A stretch of DNA of 64,000 nt. Source: Corylus avellana. Taxonomy: Eukaryota > Streptophyta > Magnoliopsida > Fagales > Betulaceae. Shown in pieces: positions 48,701-61,097 of the stretch. Under the pieces are notes generated by a model. It made no database searches. It was not told where the DNA came from and worked only from the letters and a program-made list of their open reading frames with translations. Each line of letters begins with the position of its first letter. The first letter of the stretch is position 1. The translations under genes were made by a program, and so were the position numbers. The DNA is taken from positions 23,677,885-23,741,884 of the forward strand of contig NC_081541.1 of assembly GCF_901000735.1 (NCBI RefSeq), read 5' to 3'.

Positions 48701-51700
48701 GGTAGTAGAGTTCAGAAGACTCCAATTGGGGTTGGAGAGAAAGCACAAACAAGTTTTATAGCTCATTCGGAAACTGTTCTAACATACTACTTCTAGTCTA
48801 CTCCTATGGATAAACCGAAGACTTAAGACTAAAGAAAACAATAAGACTTCCACTGCTGCTAAGAAGATAAATAGAACTAGGACTTCTACTACTGCTAGGA
48901 CTACTACTGTTAGTTGACTATTCCTTAGAGAGTCCTTCTACTGCACGTTGGAGTCCTTCTTCTGCAGTTGGACTTCTATTTTTGCACGCCCTGTGGGACA
49001 TCACTTGGTCTTCTACTGCTTGCTCTTCGGTTCCTTGAAGCTAATGTGGCCTCTTGGTCCTACGTGGCAATGAGTTGTTATCGCTTGTGATATAATCTGG
49101 CATCTATCAATTAGGGTGTGTTTGGGATTATGATTTTGCAAGAATAATCTGTGTTTTTAAAATATATCGTAAAATGTAAGGCGTTTGGCACTGCGATTTA
49201 AAAGGCACTTAATTTAAAATAGGAAAAAAATATGCGCTTTCTATAAGCAAGCTAGAAGGTGCTTATTTGAAAATGCGCGAATTTAAATTAAAATCATGAT
49301 TTCGCATAACAAATATTTGATAAAAAAAAACACTTTTTAACATGTTTTATTAAATGCCTTTGCGATTTTAAAAAGTAGCGATTTAAAAAACACAATTTTT
49401 AAAATCACACTTATTAAAACTGAAATCCCAAACGGACCCTTATTAGTATTGAATGAAATAGGAGGAACCTGTATATATCAAGTAATGGAACAACATATTG
49501 GATTTGCGATTTGGAAAGACATTGCCAACTGGCCATATGGGATAAGCTACATCTGTGTTAGAGGGGATTGAAGTACAGATATCAGTGTGCCTTATAATTC
49601 TTCTTCTTCCCTTATTTTTTTGGCTCGATTTGGAAAATTTCATGATATATCTAATCTGGTTACTGTCTTTTGGACTGTGTTCAGTTCTGGTATTTATCCA
49701 ACAGTTTGTTTCTTGACAGATGCAGTGCAAGAAAGATTAAGCCTATGGCTATTGAAGACCCAAAACTTTTTTAATGAAGTGACTTCTCCACTTGTAAAAC
49801 CTGGTCAAAGTAGAAAGCCTGATCCTGGAGATGCTTTTGATGCTCAAGATATGGGGGACATATTTGTGGCAGAACAGACCATTCATAGCAGGACACCAAA
49901 TGGGATTCTCTCTTTAGCCGCTATTGTATCAATTGAGCAATTTAGCAGGTTAATATTTTAATTTGAAGTTTCTTATATGGGTGTCTCCTATGTTATCTGT
50001 TCTTTAGTTGTAAAACAATGAAGTATGTTAGTATGACACTCGTAACTTTTTTACCTTTTACTTTACAATGAAAACTTATATTAAGAGAGGGAAAGAAAGA
50101 TAAAAAGAAGGAAGTGCTATTCCCTGCAAACTAGAATGTAGCAATGAATTAAAAGAAAAAAAAAAAATGCATGAAGAAGGAAAGTAATATATTTCCATCA
50201 TGTTAGCTAAGAACTCCTCCTCCTCGGAATATATGATAAACTTAATTTGATTGTGAGAAAAGAACATAAAACCCAAGCTCACAATTTTCATTCATGATTG
50301 CTAGTATTAAACAAGTGTATGAGAGAAGTTAAATGACAACTTTTCGGTGGTTGGAACTCATTCTGATAAAGTTATATGGATGATTTCATTGAATGGAATT
50401 ATATCGAGTTAAATGAAATTACTATGCTTTATCTAAGTTTGTTATATGTAATGTCACAATCCAGAGAAAATGTTAGCCATATTTGAGTTATACCTGAAAA
50501 GTACTAGTCAAAGTTATAGCTGGAGTTTCCTAAAATCACTTATAAAGTTAAGTTTGATTTAGTATACAATCAATGTGGGACTTAGCACATGCCAACATTC
50601 ACAATCCTCACATTCAATATGGGACTTAAGATACACTTTCATAATTCAGAGTATCATAGCCTCAATCAAATCTCTGACGTCCTCATCGGGGCCCATATCG
50701 AGTTGCAGTGCCACATGATATTACTTGGTTAGTTTCAATATCATTTATTTATTTTAGTAAGTATTTCAATATCATTTATTACAACACTAGGAAAGTGACA
50801 ACTATATTTGTGCTATCGACAAAAGGACTAGTTGAAGTTTTAATTGAAGCTCATTGGAATCATTTATAAGGTATAGTTTCACTTAGTACAAAACCAATGT
50901 AAGAATTTACATATGCACACCTTCAAATCCATACATTCAGTATAGGACTTAGACATAACTCCTTTCACAATCTGGGGTATTACATGTAAAAGAGTTCACT
51001 AGGACTTCAAATTATGATCCGACTGAAATAACAGGGACCAAGATAGGGAGAATGAAGCATTGATAAAATGATAACAACAAAGAGAAAGCAAAAGATGTGT
51101 CAAGGAACACGTGTTGATGGGTAGCAGTTAAGATATTATTAATGAGCATTGCATTTTATTCATTGAAGTCTACGCTCTTTAATTGCTTACTGCATTAATT
51201 TATATGTTTTTATCTTAACTTGTCAACATCATTAGGTATGTGTTCATTTTGGACTTGTTGGTTACATGATCAAGAATTGGTTGGGTTTTGAGGTTCTTTT
51301 TTCAATTGGACTAACAAAGGAATTGTGATTTAACTCTCTGAAGTTAAAATATGCAGGATGAATGGATTGACTGGGCAGAAAATGCAGAAAATATTTAAAG
51401 CACTAGTTCCTGAATCTGTACATAATAATGCCCGTTATTTGGTCGAGTATTGCTGCTTTAGGTTCTTGTCGCGGGATAGTTCTGATATTCATCCTTCTCT
51501 CAAGGTTTGTGATACTTATTCCAAATTAATTTCTTATCTCACTCTTTGTTCTATGTTCATTGATTGGCTCAGATAGGCTTGTATGCTAGTGACAGGCATT
51601 ACACATTAGCAAATGACTATTTATATTTTTGAACACTTTTTTTTTTTGTTATTTATCTTTAGGGCTAAAGAAAAATTTATGGATCAACCATGATCTTGCA

Positions 51701-54700
51701 AGTCTAATTGGCTTTTTAGTTTTTATTTTTTATTTTATCACTAAGTAGATCTGATAGTGACCAACCAACCTTTCATTTAATTGCTAAGATTGCACCAACC
51801 TAGCCAAAATGGAGTCTAAGTAATGGAATTTTAATTGCATTGCCTTGTTCATGGCCTTGTTTGTTGTCTAAGTAGTTATTTAATGTCCATCTTTACACCA
51901 GTGATGGAGTGGGTATTAGGTTCCGTTCTTAAACAGTTTGTTTTTGACTGATCCCAGGGTCCTTGCATTCCTTTCCTGGTTTTTTATCTTCAGCTCTATT
52001 TAGAATGCAATTTTATATAATTTTCTGTTGGTCTGTCCTAGAAATGGACAAATGGAAGCTTAGGGCTTGTTTGGGAAGGAAATCCTTCCCAACTTATCTC
52101 AATTTTTTTTTTCCCTCTTTTTTTAGGTTGATTTGACATTACTAACATTCAACTCAACTCAAATATTTTCAACTTTACTCAATATTTTTCAAACCAACTA
52201 ATAAAAAAAATTTAAAAATCAATAAAATTAATTATTATTTTTTATATATTTAGGGGTGATGGCCAAACCACCCCTAAGAGTCTCGGGGGGGTAGATCGGC
52301 CACCTTTGAAATCAGTTGGGGGTGGTGCGGCCACCCCCGACTGGGTTTCAGGGGTGGATCGGCCATCCCCGAAACCAGTGGAACACCAACCTCCCCTTGA
52401 ACTCTCACATTTAGCGTCTATCTCCAATCTCCACAAAGCCCCACTGGTAATAGTGAAGAAGTTATGATCTAGTGATGTTCCTTAGAGGGTAGAAGGTTTT
52501 GCAAAATAAATGTAAAGCTTAGTAAACAATGGTGTTTTATATATTTTTTCCATGAGTAAATCAAGTTAAATAGCCATACAATTAGGACAGGAGATAGTTA
52601 TAGTGTCTCATGAGATTCTAAATGAGACTGGGAGATTGACTGTGCTAGATACATCTATATGTACATTCTTCAGATGCTGTACCATTAAATCTTTAATAAA
52701 GAAAAGTAAAAACTGAAGTGATCCATGGGGCTTTAGCATAAAGGGTTAATTTTTAGAAGGGACCATTATTGAATACATCATCTGAAATACAAAGTGGAGA
52801 GAAGTACCTGTTGTTTCTACCAAGATCTCTTTCCTGAATCACCATATTTATAATCAATTTCTCCATTTTGGACATATCTTTTGAAGTTTAGCATAGTACT
52901 TTGTAGCAGTCAATGTGCAGCATTGGGTGGATGGGTTGTTTCTCTAATCTGAATGGTTGTGCTAGACAAAGGTTAAATGGTCCTTAGTATAACCCAATTG
53001 GTTGGAACTTTTTTTCTCCTTGGTCTTGTGATAAAGACATGATACATAGATGTTATAGTTATCTAAATTGGAAAACTATGCTGCCTATCAATTTTGTTTA
53101 CTAAAGAGTATACAAAAGTTCTGGTTTTTGGTGGTCCTTGCCATATACTCTAAAATGCTTACTGAAAAATGGTCTTCACATCTTCGCTAATTATAATTAT
53201 GAATTAGAATTTAGTCAAGGAAGAAATGTGGTAAGGTTGGGCTTGAGGCTTAGTTAAGTTGAATTGAATTGTAAGTTCTGGGACTCATAACCTTACTGTT
53301 TCGTAAAACTTATCAATTCATAATCTTGGACATTTTTTTTTTCTTGATAAATGTAAGTTTTGGGTCTACTGCACTAACACATTTGCTTCTTGTTTTTGGA
53401 CAAACCTCAATCCATTTGCAGGAACCAGCCTTCCAGAGACTGATATTCATAACAATGCTTGCGTGGGAGAATCCTTACCATGAAGAGCTTGCAAATATTT
53501 CGGAGAAAGCTTCTTTTCAGGTTTTTTTTAATCATTTATTTGCTAAACCACCCATATGGAATATTGCAAGTTCTGCCAACTTTTAGTGGCATTTGTGGTT
53601 TTAACTTTTGTGTCTACTTGGATTATTATACTTTGCGTATGATCAATTAAGGAGTAATAGGAAAGATTACAAATGGCATGGTCTTTTATATACCGTTAGT
53701 ATACATCTTTACATATAATGAAAATTGTCCTATTTTGAGATCATTGAAGAAGTAGATGATATCCTTCTATATGAGATTGTTAAGGATTGAAGAATGACGT
53801 ATCGAAAGTATCAAAATTAAGGTTTTGACAATGGAGAGAGAGGCCCAGTATATCTCTGGCCCTCGCCATATGTTACTATTTTATATAAGAAAAATACATC
53901 ATTTTATAGGAAATAACAGCTGCTGCCTGCTACAATATTCTAGAAATAAGGACACCTAATAGGGATACCTGCTCCTTTCTCTGTTTTTAATTTTTTAATT
54001 TTTTTAAATATTTATAATTATTATTATTATTATTTTAATTTTAATTTTTCATTACAGTATCACTCTCTTTCTCCAACACTTGCCATCAAGTTGGAGTATA
54101 TATCACATATAAGCTCAGCTTCAAACAATGTAACCTTAACTGATTACGACACAAAGACTTTTTAAACACATCAGCAAGTTGATCTTCAGTCTGAAAAACC
54201 ACTGAACCGGCTGAAGTACAAACTGAACCAGATGAAAAATTACGAAACCGGCCGATAAACAATCTGAACCACCTGAAAAACAAACTCAACCAGTTGAAAA
54301 ACTACGAAATAGATTGAAAAACAAATTGAACTGGCCAAACAACCACAGAACTGGCTGGAAAACTATGGAATCGACTGGAAAACCACCAAACCGGCCCCAA
54401 AAACACGGACTTGGCTGATAAAAAAATTGAACAAGCCGGAATCGTACTATACCGGTCAGACCTCGCAGGGTGTTAGAAAGAAAGACGTGAGGTGTCCTTT
54501 GGAGTGAGTTTTTTTATCCTATGTTGTAGTGTCCATATGTCCCTATGAGTTATCCCATGGTGAGGTGTTGATTTTCCACAATAATGTATTTGTTTCTATA
54601 TATATCAATAATTATGAGGGTCAGCTTGAACTGGGACTCTCTCTTTTGTAAATCCCAATTGCATTTACATTTTAAAACACCGGAATCGGTCGAAGTTCAT

Positions 54701-57676
54701 CATAAAACACCTATACCGATCGAAACATGCTGGAAAACCTAGAGTTACCAGATAGATCATTCAATATTTCATGTACATACACAGACTATATTCTCATTGT
54801 GGTATATGTAAATGATATTGTGATTACCAGAGATGATTCAATTTTGGCAGCAGAGAGATTTCACACAAAGGATTTGGGATAACTACGATATTCTCTCATC
54901 TGGGTCTACATAATCTTGTTGACCTTGGTTGTAATGACCAGGCCAGATATTTAGTTCAATGTTATTCACCCAAATTGGGTTTTCGGGTACCACATCAATT
55001 TTTTTAATATTCTTAATTTTCATGCCTTAATCCCGAATGTAAAGGCTGTTTTTGGCTTAGAATCATTAGATCTATTCTTCTATGGTCCAAAAAAAAAATG
55101 GTATCTCTAAATCTGCCCAAAAATGATCATCTTGAAGAAAAGAACCTTATGCCAAAATCCTGAATTCATGGAAACCTAAATAGAAGGGCAGAACCATCCT
55201 TGCCTCTCGGTGGTTCAAGAACACAAAATTTTAGAAATGCCTAAAAAATTTGAAAATTTCTTTTAAATTTTATTTATTTTTATGAAATGGAACCCCCCTC
55301 CCCAAATTTTATTTTATTTTAATTTTTCCTCCAAAATTTTTATTTTTTAGTTTTGTTCTCCCCCACTAATACTCTAGTTCCACCCCTGCTTAAATACCTG
55401 ATAAAAACACTATTCTATGCAATAAAAAGTTTATTCTTAATCTTCATGGTCCTGGAATATAAAGATTCGATCTTAGTGGGATTCTCAGCGAAATTGTGTT
55501 TCTCAAATTTGGGTTCAGGAAAGAAATAAAAATATACACAAAAAACAATGTCATTAAGAAGAGAACGAAATGTCATTGAACAATATAGCATGAAGGTTGC
55601 TCTGATGCTAAATGAAGGAAATTTAAGCATAAATATGCAGGGGAATAATAATAAATACCTCCAACCATTATTGTTCAAATGATTTAAATTTTTTACAGAG
55701 AAGAATAACTCAATTTTGTGAAGGATTCTTAATTTAAACAAAAATATGCAGTGTAGTAATAACATGCACCTCTAGCCATTATTGGTTAAATGATCTGAAT
55801 TTTCAACAGCAAAGAATACATTCAATTTTGTGAAGGATTCTTCTAGCCTATGGAACTTCATTAGCATAATTTAGATGTAGTGCACAAGTTTTTTTATCTG
55901 CTAGGCTAGAGACACTTCTCAATTACATTTAAACATTGCTTCCATCAAGGGATTTTAACTACTCACCTAATGTTTGATCAACAAAAGTAACGTTTGACTA
56001 TCAGTTGGTAGTTATTTTATGGGTACATATTATTCTTATCTATCACCTAAAACATTAAATTAAAATAAAACCACTATGTGGTATGTGAACCACATATAAG
56101 TCTCAAAAAGGGACGTGTCTTACATAAATAACATTTTTTTGTTGGATTGTAGGGGAAGCTTGTTAGTATATCAGCTTTTGTTCGTATAGCTCCTGCCATT
56201 TCTGGTGTATCTGATCGGTCAACAGTGCACAATTTATTCAAGGCACTTGCTGGTGATGAAAAGGGCATCTCTTTGAATGTGTGGCTAACTTATATTAGAG
56301 AACTTCTCAAGTGAGCTTCATGATTTTCTTCTATTCTTTTGAATTTGGACTATGGTTATGAGGTAACTTTTACTTCAGTATGCGCAATCGATATTGTTAG
56401 CGTCATGGTATGCTTTTTCTTTGTAAGGCATACTTCCTAATAACTTAATTTTTCGGGTTAGGATTACAGATACTTCAAAACTCCTTCTATATCAGTGTTG
56501 GATACCTAGCTAACACAGATACAGCTGGATGCAAGTCCAATACGTGTCTGTGATTGTGTTCAAGCTCTATCTGTATCCAATACGTGTCTGTGAATTAAAG
56601 AAAAATAAAAGTTAAATCAGACCTGTTAGGGACACCGCCAGATGCGTGTAGGACATAGCAAAGAAACCACACAAATCTGCCTCTAAATTTTTTCTCTCTT
56701 AGACAAAAGTAGAACACAAATGGGGACTCGCAATGGCGAACTGCCACTTCACCACCCCCACGATTACTGAGGTCCCAAGAGAGATTTGTATGGACTGAAT
56801 GGGTCTTTGCCAATAGTCTCCCTGATTGGGGAGTCTTGAGCCCTGATGTCGTTTTGCATGTTGCGTGACTCTTTTGTCATCTCTATTCTAGTTTAGGCGT
56901 CATACTTGCCATACTCTAGAGTGAGAAAGAGCTTTTGGGAAGAGAGAGAAGCCTCTTACTGGATTATGTAAAGAGCTTGAGAAGCATGTGGGTCAGAGCC
57001 ATAGCCTATGCGAGCCTTACCAGAGCTCTTGTACATTTTTCAGTTTACCTATGAGAGATCCAGTCTAAAAGGCCTATTTGAGAGACTTATTCTTGGTATA
57101 TAGAAGTGTTATTATTTATACACATTTTATGCCTTTTATGTATCTTTTAACCAAAATTAACATAATATGAAAATAAAAAGTTTCTATTTATAGATTAAAT
57201 AATTAAGTATTCCTACCATATTGTCATGCATTTTTAAGAATTGACATATTCCTAAGTCCATTTTATTTTATGTTTGTATCCCATAGTGTATTGGTGTTTG
57301 TTTGCATTTAGAATAAGCAGTAATTTTACATAAAATCAGAGCCGTGTTTGTCTAAAGGCTCCTGTGTTTGAATCTTAGGAACCCTCATTTGCTTTAGTTT
57401 GGTGTTTGTTTTCATTTCTATTTGTGTTTCAAGGTCCATAGGCAGTTTCATCCCTGCACATGAGGAGAAAGGGTGTTAGTTTATTACTGGTGCTTGATAT
57501 AGATAGTTGGTCTATTTCTGAATAGTTTAAGCTTCTCTGCTCTTTCAAAACATCCCAACACCGAGTCTAAAGAACTCATTTAGAAGTGGCGGTACCAAAG
57601 GCTTGGTCTGGGAAATCAGGGTGTATTGCTGTAAACCAGGTGGTGAATGTGATAGTAGCAGTCATGGTAATATGAG

Positions 57677-57713
<37 letters not shown>

Positions 57714-60196
57714 ATTTTTTAGTTTTTCATTCTGCATATTTACAAGTAGTACAAACTTTTGATATTTATTATCTGAAAAAATTTGTTCAAGCTTCTACTT
57801 TTTTTGGTGTAGAGTGCATGAAGGACGGAGATCATACCAGATTCGAGAATTTCCCCAGTTTTGTGAGGAGAGAATCTTATGCATTGCTTCCAGCAGTAAG
57901 CGGCCTGTTCTTAAATGGGAGAATAATATGGCATGGCCAGGAAAGCTTACTCTAACTGATAGAGCAATCTATTTTGAGGTACAGTGTTTCATGTAACATT
58001 ACCTCATTGAAAAGGAATTTATAGAAAAACTGGTGTCATCCATATGAAGTCTGTTAAGTCATTGGTGGAATGTATAACATAATGCTATAAATATTACTCT
58101 CCTCATAGGATATTTCTATTGCATTAGTCTTATCATGCAAGTAGGCAGGCATAAAGCCATGTATACGTGATGACTTTTTTCTTTGAAAAATTATGTGAAG
58201 ACTACTCAGCAGTTTGCTTCATTATAGGATCTAAAAGTTGATATTTTAGAGATGCCTGACTAAATTAATAATGCTGTAAATGTTCCAGTACATGCCGATG
58301 GGTGGTTACCTACTTGGTGGTGGAAGCAGCTTAATGTCAATTAGAAAGTGCTCTAGTTTTTTGGCCCAAAAGTAGATATTTTGGCCTACGAGTTTTTGTT
58401 AAATGTTATTCTAAAGCCTAGATGACTGTTTCTTTGAGAACCAATCGAAGTAATCAACCACTTATTTTATAAAATCTTCCTTCAACAAGATATCATCCAC
58501 ATGTAGGTATGTATTTACGTGTATTATGTACGCATATTTGTTTGTGCTTGCTTGCAAAATCCATTATGCTTTTTCCCCAGGAGCTTGAGGTACAAGCTGG
58601 AGAGGACCAACTAGAAAATAAACCCATTATCTCTAACACTCTCTTGCACATGTTGGCCCAATAATTTCAGAACAAATCCAACAAAGACAAAGGCATTCAA
58701 CTAGCGCAACAAAATAAAACCTGAACCAGACAGGCTTAACCAGGTCCCAACTGATGCAAGCAGCATAAGTAGGATAATGAAAAACATATGCAAATAGGCC
58801 AAGCACATGGAGTCCAAGAACAAAAAAACTGGGGGTTGATGCCATTTTTTAAGTATCCGACCCTGTTTCCCCCTTTGTGTATCGATCCCCCTGTTGGCTG
58901 GGAGATTCCGGTTACTTAGACTGGGCTTTTTGCATTGTGTGAAGGACATATGTCCTATTGTGGGGATCACTTGTGGGGGTCGTGAGGAGCAGACTTTGGC
59001 TCTTTTGACAGTCATTGAAGAAGAACATTGGTGTGAGGAATTAGCTTCTTTCTCGAATCATGGTATAAAGGGCCGCAGGGAGGAGAGGAATTTGGAGAGC
59101 TCCATAAACTACAATGCCAAAGCGATTCAAGCTGTGGAAAAGGCAAGGCAGATTAGAGTTGTGATGTGGGACATAAGGGTGGGGACGAAGTTAGGCTAGT
59201 GGGTGGGGTTTCACCTGGGCTGCAATTCTGATAGGGTTAGAAGGTTTCTTTGGGTTGAGGTGGCTGGTTGGCTCAGCTGGTGGAAACTGCTTTGGGGTTT
59301 TGGGATTTTAATGGGTTTTTTGTTTTTTGTTTTTTTCTAGTTAGGTGTTTCCTTTTGTATACTCCTTATGTACTGAAGAGCGCCTCACGCTTTTAATATA
59401 ATTCGTCGACTAGTTATCGAAAAAATAAAGTATACAACCTTGTCTCTATTGGATCTGCTCTGGTTGTTTTTGCTAGCACCTAAGAGTCCAACAATATACA
59501 AACCATGCTGGTACCATGTTGGAAATTATCAATTCCAAAAGCTCAAGTTTTTGTGTTGGATTCTTTAGACTTTCAAGTGACCATTTGTTGTTGTTGTTGT
59601 TTTTTGTTTTTTTTGTTTTGTTTTGTTTTGTTTTTTGTTTTTTGTTTTTTTTTTTTTTTTTTGTGAAAAGTTCTTAATGAAGAAGGCACAAATATGCAAT
59701 AGCGATGTCGTTCTAATACGAAGAGTATGACATTTTCCTCATTTCAACTTTACTTCCTCAATTCAAATTATATCTTATTTTGTCTGTTGAAGATGTTTGA
59801 AATTAGATTTGCCAGTTCGTTTCTATTTCAGACATATCAAAATGATATGTTCAAGTCCCTTTGGTAATTGTTCAATTAACCAAAATAAATTTTGTGCCTG
59901 ATCAAAATCAAACCCTGATCTTACAGTAATTTTGGATTTGATTATATATTTTCTCACGATGTATGTGGTTATAGTGTTGTGTTCTCTTCATTCAAAATGC
60001 ATGTTTGGTTGGAGCAATCTTTATCTCGAATCATTGATCTTCTCAATTCTGTGTTGCAGGCAATTGGCTTACGAGGTCAGAAAGATGCCATAAGACTGGA
60101 TCTTACTAGACATGGAGTACGAGTGGAGAAAGCAAAGGTTGGACCTTTGGGATCTGTTCTGTTTGACTCTGCTGTGTCCATTTCCTCTAGCACCGA
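45750..60196 (+). CDS. DUF639 family protein, 5' part of gene
   Basis: Seven exons join in one frame with GT-AG borders: 45750-45939, 49720-49948, 51357-51504, 53422-53520, 56153-56310, 57813-57978 and 60060-60196. They give 375 codons plus two bases. The start is the ATG of MLLNSPMTQ. Recognisable stretches are WKLNDINANAVQERL, FVAEQTIHSRTPNGILSL, LVPESVHNNARYLVEYCCFR, MLAWENPYHEEL, KWENNMAWPGKLTLTDRAIY and AIGLRGQKDAIRLDLTRHGV. I recognise these from plant DUF639 proteins. The family has no established biochemical role; members are typically about 700-800 residues, so roughly half is present. The remaining exons must lie beyond the window, since I find none in 60197-64000. Repeats make the introns very long. 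Confidence 0.85.
46340..46830 (+). mobile_element. LINE ORF2 C-terminal remnant in DUF639 intron 1
   Basis: A short frame reads MDWSKVYSPDHVGGLGLRR and then LFDKALLCKWWWRYA. This is the conserved stretch after the RT domain of plant L1 ORF2 (W-KVC-P...GGLGIR...N-ALL-KWLWR). Frameshifts follow. Same orientation as the host gene; limits approximate. Confidence 0.65.
47040..47480 (+). pseudogene. Pumilio 24 (PUF6-like) pseudogene fragment
   Basis: A frame at 47198-47479 has ARKKRRKRYYTLEHKLAPVW, KEDRSKFVTEALQMMK and KISKITRSHISSRH. I recognise this as the region just before and into the first PUF repeat of plant Pumilio 24-type nucleolar RNA-binding proteins. The match then stops, and the Lys-rich upstream part is in broken frames. 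No introns, flanking target duplication or poly-A are clear, so the origin (retroposed or segmental) is open. It lies in the first intron of the DUF639 gene. Confidence 0.6.
47602..47640. repeat. G-rich simple tract
   Basis: Runs of G including 13 or more in a row on the + strand, within an intron. It could form a G-quadruplex. Confidence 0.85.
47641..49113. other. Intron sequence, partly repeat-derived
   Basis: No gene seen. The part 48680-49110 has a (ct)ac-tgct rich sequence (actgctgc, actactgctagg, cttctactgc) with quasi-repeats, suggestive of an old LTR, but I cannot assign it. Confidence 0.35.
49114..49439. mobile_element. Tourist-like MITE, 326 bp
   Basis: Ends gggtgtgtttgggattatga and, in reverse complement, gggtccgtttgggatttcag. 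TTA lies on both sides as the 3-bp target duplication. The body carries further inverted tracts (gcgattta, taaaatcgca). This end sequence is typical of plant Tourist elements. It lies about 280 bases upstream of DUF639 exon 2. Confidence 0.75.
50451..50992. mobile_element. Old miniature LTR pair in DUF639 intron 2
   Basis: Two diverged direct copies, about 50451-50662 and 50780-50992, share the order tgt/ttacaacac-like start, cttataaag, atgtgggacttag/atgtaagaatttac, attcaatatgggactta/attcagtataggactta and a final cag..tatca/ggggtattaca. The short interior has ctgacgtcctcatcgg and a decayed primer-site complement (gtttcaatatcattt). The same strings occur in the interior at 38528-39167, so these belong to one mini-LTR lineage. 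Confidence 0.5.
51505..53421 (+). other. DUF639 intron 3 with a GC-rich foldback
   Basis: A 1.9-kb intron. It contains a MITE-like start (gggcttgtttgggaagg, 52065) and a GGTGGC/GCCACC foldback at 52250-52385 with tgggggtggtgcggccaccccc. No other gene seen. Confidence 0.5.
53700..54205 (-). mobile_element. Ty1/copia 3' end remnant in DUF639 intron 4
   Basis: On the - strand, 54086-54205 reads TEDQLADVFKKSLCRN and then LKLSLYVIYTPT and a stop. This is the well-known end of the copia RNase H. A purine stretch and TGTTGGAGAAAGAG (54073 leftwards) follow, fitting the start of the 3' LTR, which runs to about 53700. One residue change (KKS for TKS) and divergence mark it as old. Confidence 0.7.
54187..54445. 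repeat. Degenerate 20-21-bp minisatellite
   Basis: About twelve head-to-tail units of the form ccggctgaaaaacaaactgaa, mostly 20 or 21 bases, with drifting sequence but conserved spacing. Two or three further units appear at 54680-54740 after an LTR-like insert. On the - strand the array is open for part of its length and reads as 7-residue repeats running straight into the copia RNase H end. Confidence 0.7.
54470..54670 (+). mobile_element. Probable copia LTR fragment
   Basis: Contains atgtatttgtttctatat, atgagggtcagc and gactctctcttttgtaaatc. This parallels the LTR after the copia remnant at 60798 (atgtattctttgtttctata, gtgagggctagg, gagtctcttttgtgaatc). Placed by that similarity only. Confidence 0.45.
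54760..54920 (+). mobile_element. Ty1/copia reverse transcriptase remnant
   Basis: The + strand reads TDYILIVVYVNDIVITRDDS, then FHTKDLG and a stop. It is the copia RT active-site block, normally YVDD, here YVND, so the first catalytic Asp is lost. Orientation is opposite to the remnant at 53700-54205. Confidence 0.7.
55240..55390. repeat. Dispersed repeat, copy 2 (first copy near 5521)
   Basis: Same order of blocks as 5521-5660 (aatttgaaaatttctttta, atgaaatgg, C-rich runs, ctctagttccaccc), in the same orientation. Lies in DUF639 intron 4. Confidence 0.5.
57680..57710. repeat. (AT)n microsatellite in DUF639 intron 5
   Basis: About 15 AT units, roughly 100 bases before exon 6. Confidence 0.9.
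58860..59427 (+). mobile_element. Internally deleted LINE in DUF639 intron 6
   Basis: The frame 58894-59199 includes LALLTVIEEEHWCEELASFS and KGRREERNLESSINYN. I recognise this as the stretch around the ORF1/ORF2 boundary of plant L1 elements. It is followed within about 150 bases by the LINE 3' tail (ccttttgtatactccttatg, cgcttttaatataat, A-rich end). Everything coding for endonuclease and RT is missing, so the copy arose with a large internal deletion. Confidence 0.6.
59585..59662. repeat. (GTTTT)n-type simple repeat
   Basis: Runs of gttttgttttg and T-rich DNA, possibly the reversed poly-A of another retroelement. Confidence 0.8.
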
Positions 60197-60669
60197 GTGA
60201 GTAACCCACTTCAACCTCTCTAAAAAGTAACTTTTGTGTGTATGAAATGCTGTCTTATATAACTAATGTAATACCTTCCATGTGGAACAGATGGCTGCTC
60301 TACATAAGCAGTGGTGGTTTTGTAAAAGAATTTGCTTTGTCTTGGTTTCATTGTTGGTGCTGAAATAAGTGTTTTTGTGGATGCACCCTTTTTTTATTTA
60401 TTTATTTTATTTTTTTGTGTATCTCCTGGCTGCTTGACCTTTTAGTGTTTTAGAATATATATATCATGTTATGTAAAATAGTCAAGTCACTTCTTGAATC
60501 GCAAATGTTGTTTGTTGTAAAGAAGTTTACAGAAGTATACTTACATTTTATAAAGGTCTTATAAAAGTGACAACACATGATTTCCCAATTTACATTTCTG
60601 GATATTTGTGCCTGTTTATGCTCTTGTTGAAGTCTCTTGACACAATGTCTTGAGGACCACATATATATC

Positions 60670-60943
60670 TACGTCATTTGTGAAGTTTAAAGACCAACTT
60701 GCTAATGTGTTTGCGAAGTCTTTGTGTCGTAATCAGTTAGAGTTTATTTGTTTTAAGTTGGGCTTATATGAGATATATGCTACAGCATGATGGGGAGTGT
60801 TACAAAGGGTAGCCAGAGACAGCTATATCTATCTTGAATGATGTATTCTTTGTTTCTATATGGTAATGGATTGTGAGGGCTAGGATATACTGAGTCTCTT
60901 TTGTGAATCTCTCCTATACTTTACTAGGATTGTCTTAGAACTT
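60670..60943 (+). mobile_element. Ty1/copia 3' end and LTR remnant
   Basis: The + strand reads KDQLANVFAKSLCRNQLEFI, then KLGLYEIYATA and a stop, the end of copia RNase H. It is followed by tgatggggag (purine tract) and tgttacaaaggg at 60798, the LTR start. The LTR is interrupted by a LINE tail at 60944 and resumes after 61115. Confidence 0.7.
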
Positions 60944-61097
60944 TTTTTTTTGATAAGTAATAGCAATGTATTAAAAAGCGCAAGGGGCGCAACCCATGTT
61001 CAAAGGAAGTATACTAAAGGGCCATAAGTACAAGCTTTAAATCGGAAATGACGCATAGAAATCAAGAAAATCTGCTCGTGTTGACGCACAGAAATCA
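60944..61097 (-). mobile_element. LINE tail with 18-bp target duplication, nested in copia LTR
   Basis: aggattgtcttagaactt occurs at 60926-60943 and again at 61098-61115. Between them, the - strand carries the LINE 3' tail (gtatacttcctttgaac, gggttgcgccccttgcgc, ttgctattacttatca) and poly-A. An exact 18-bp target-site duplication indicates a fairly young insertion. Confidence 0.85.
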
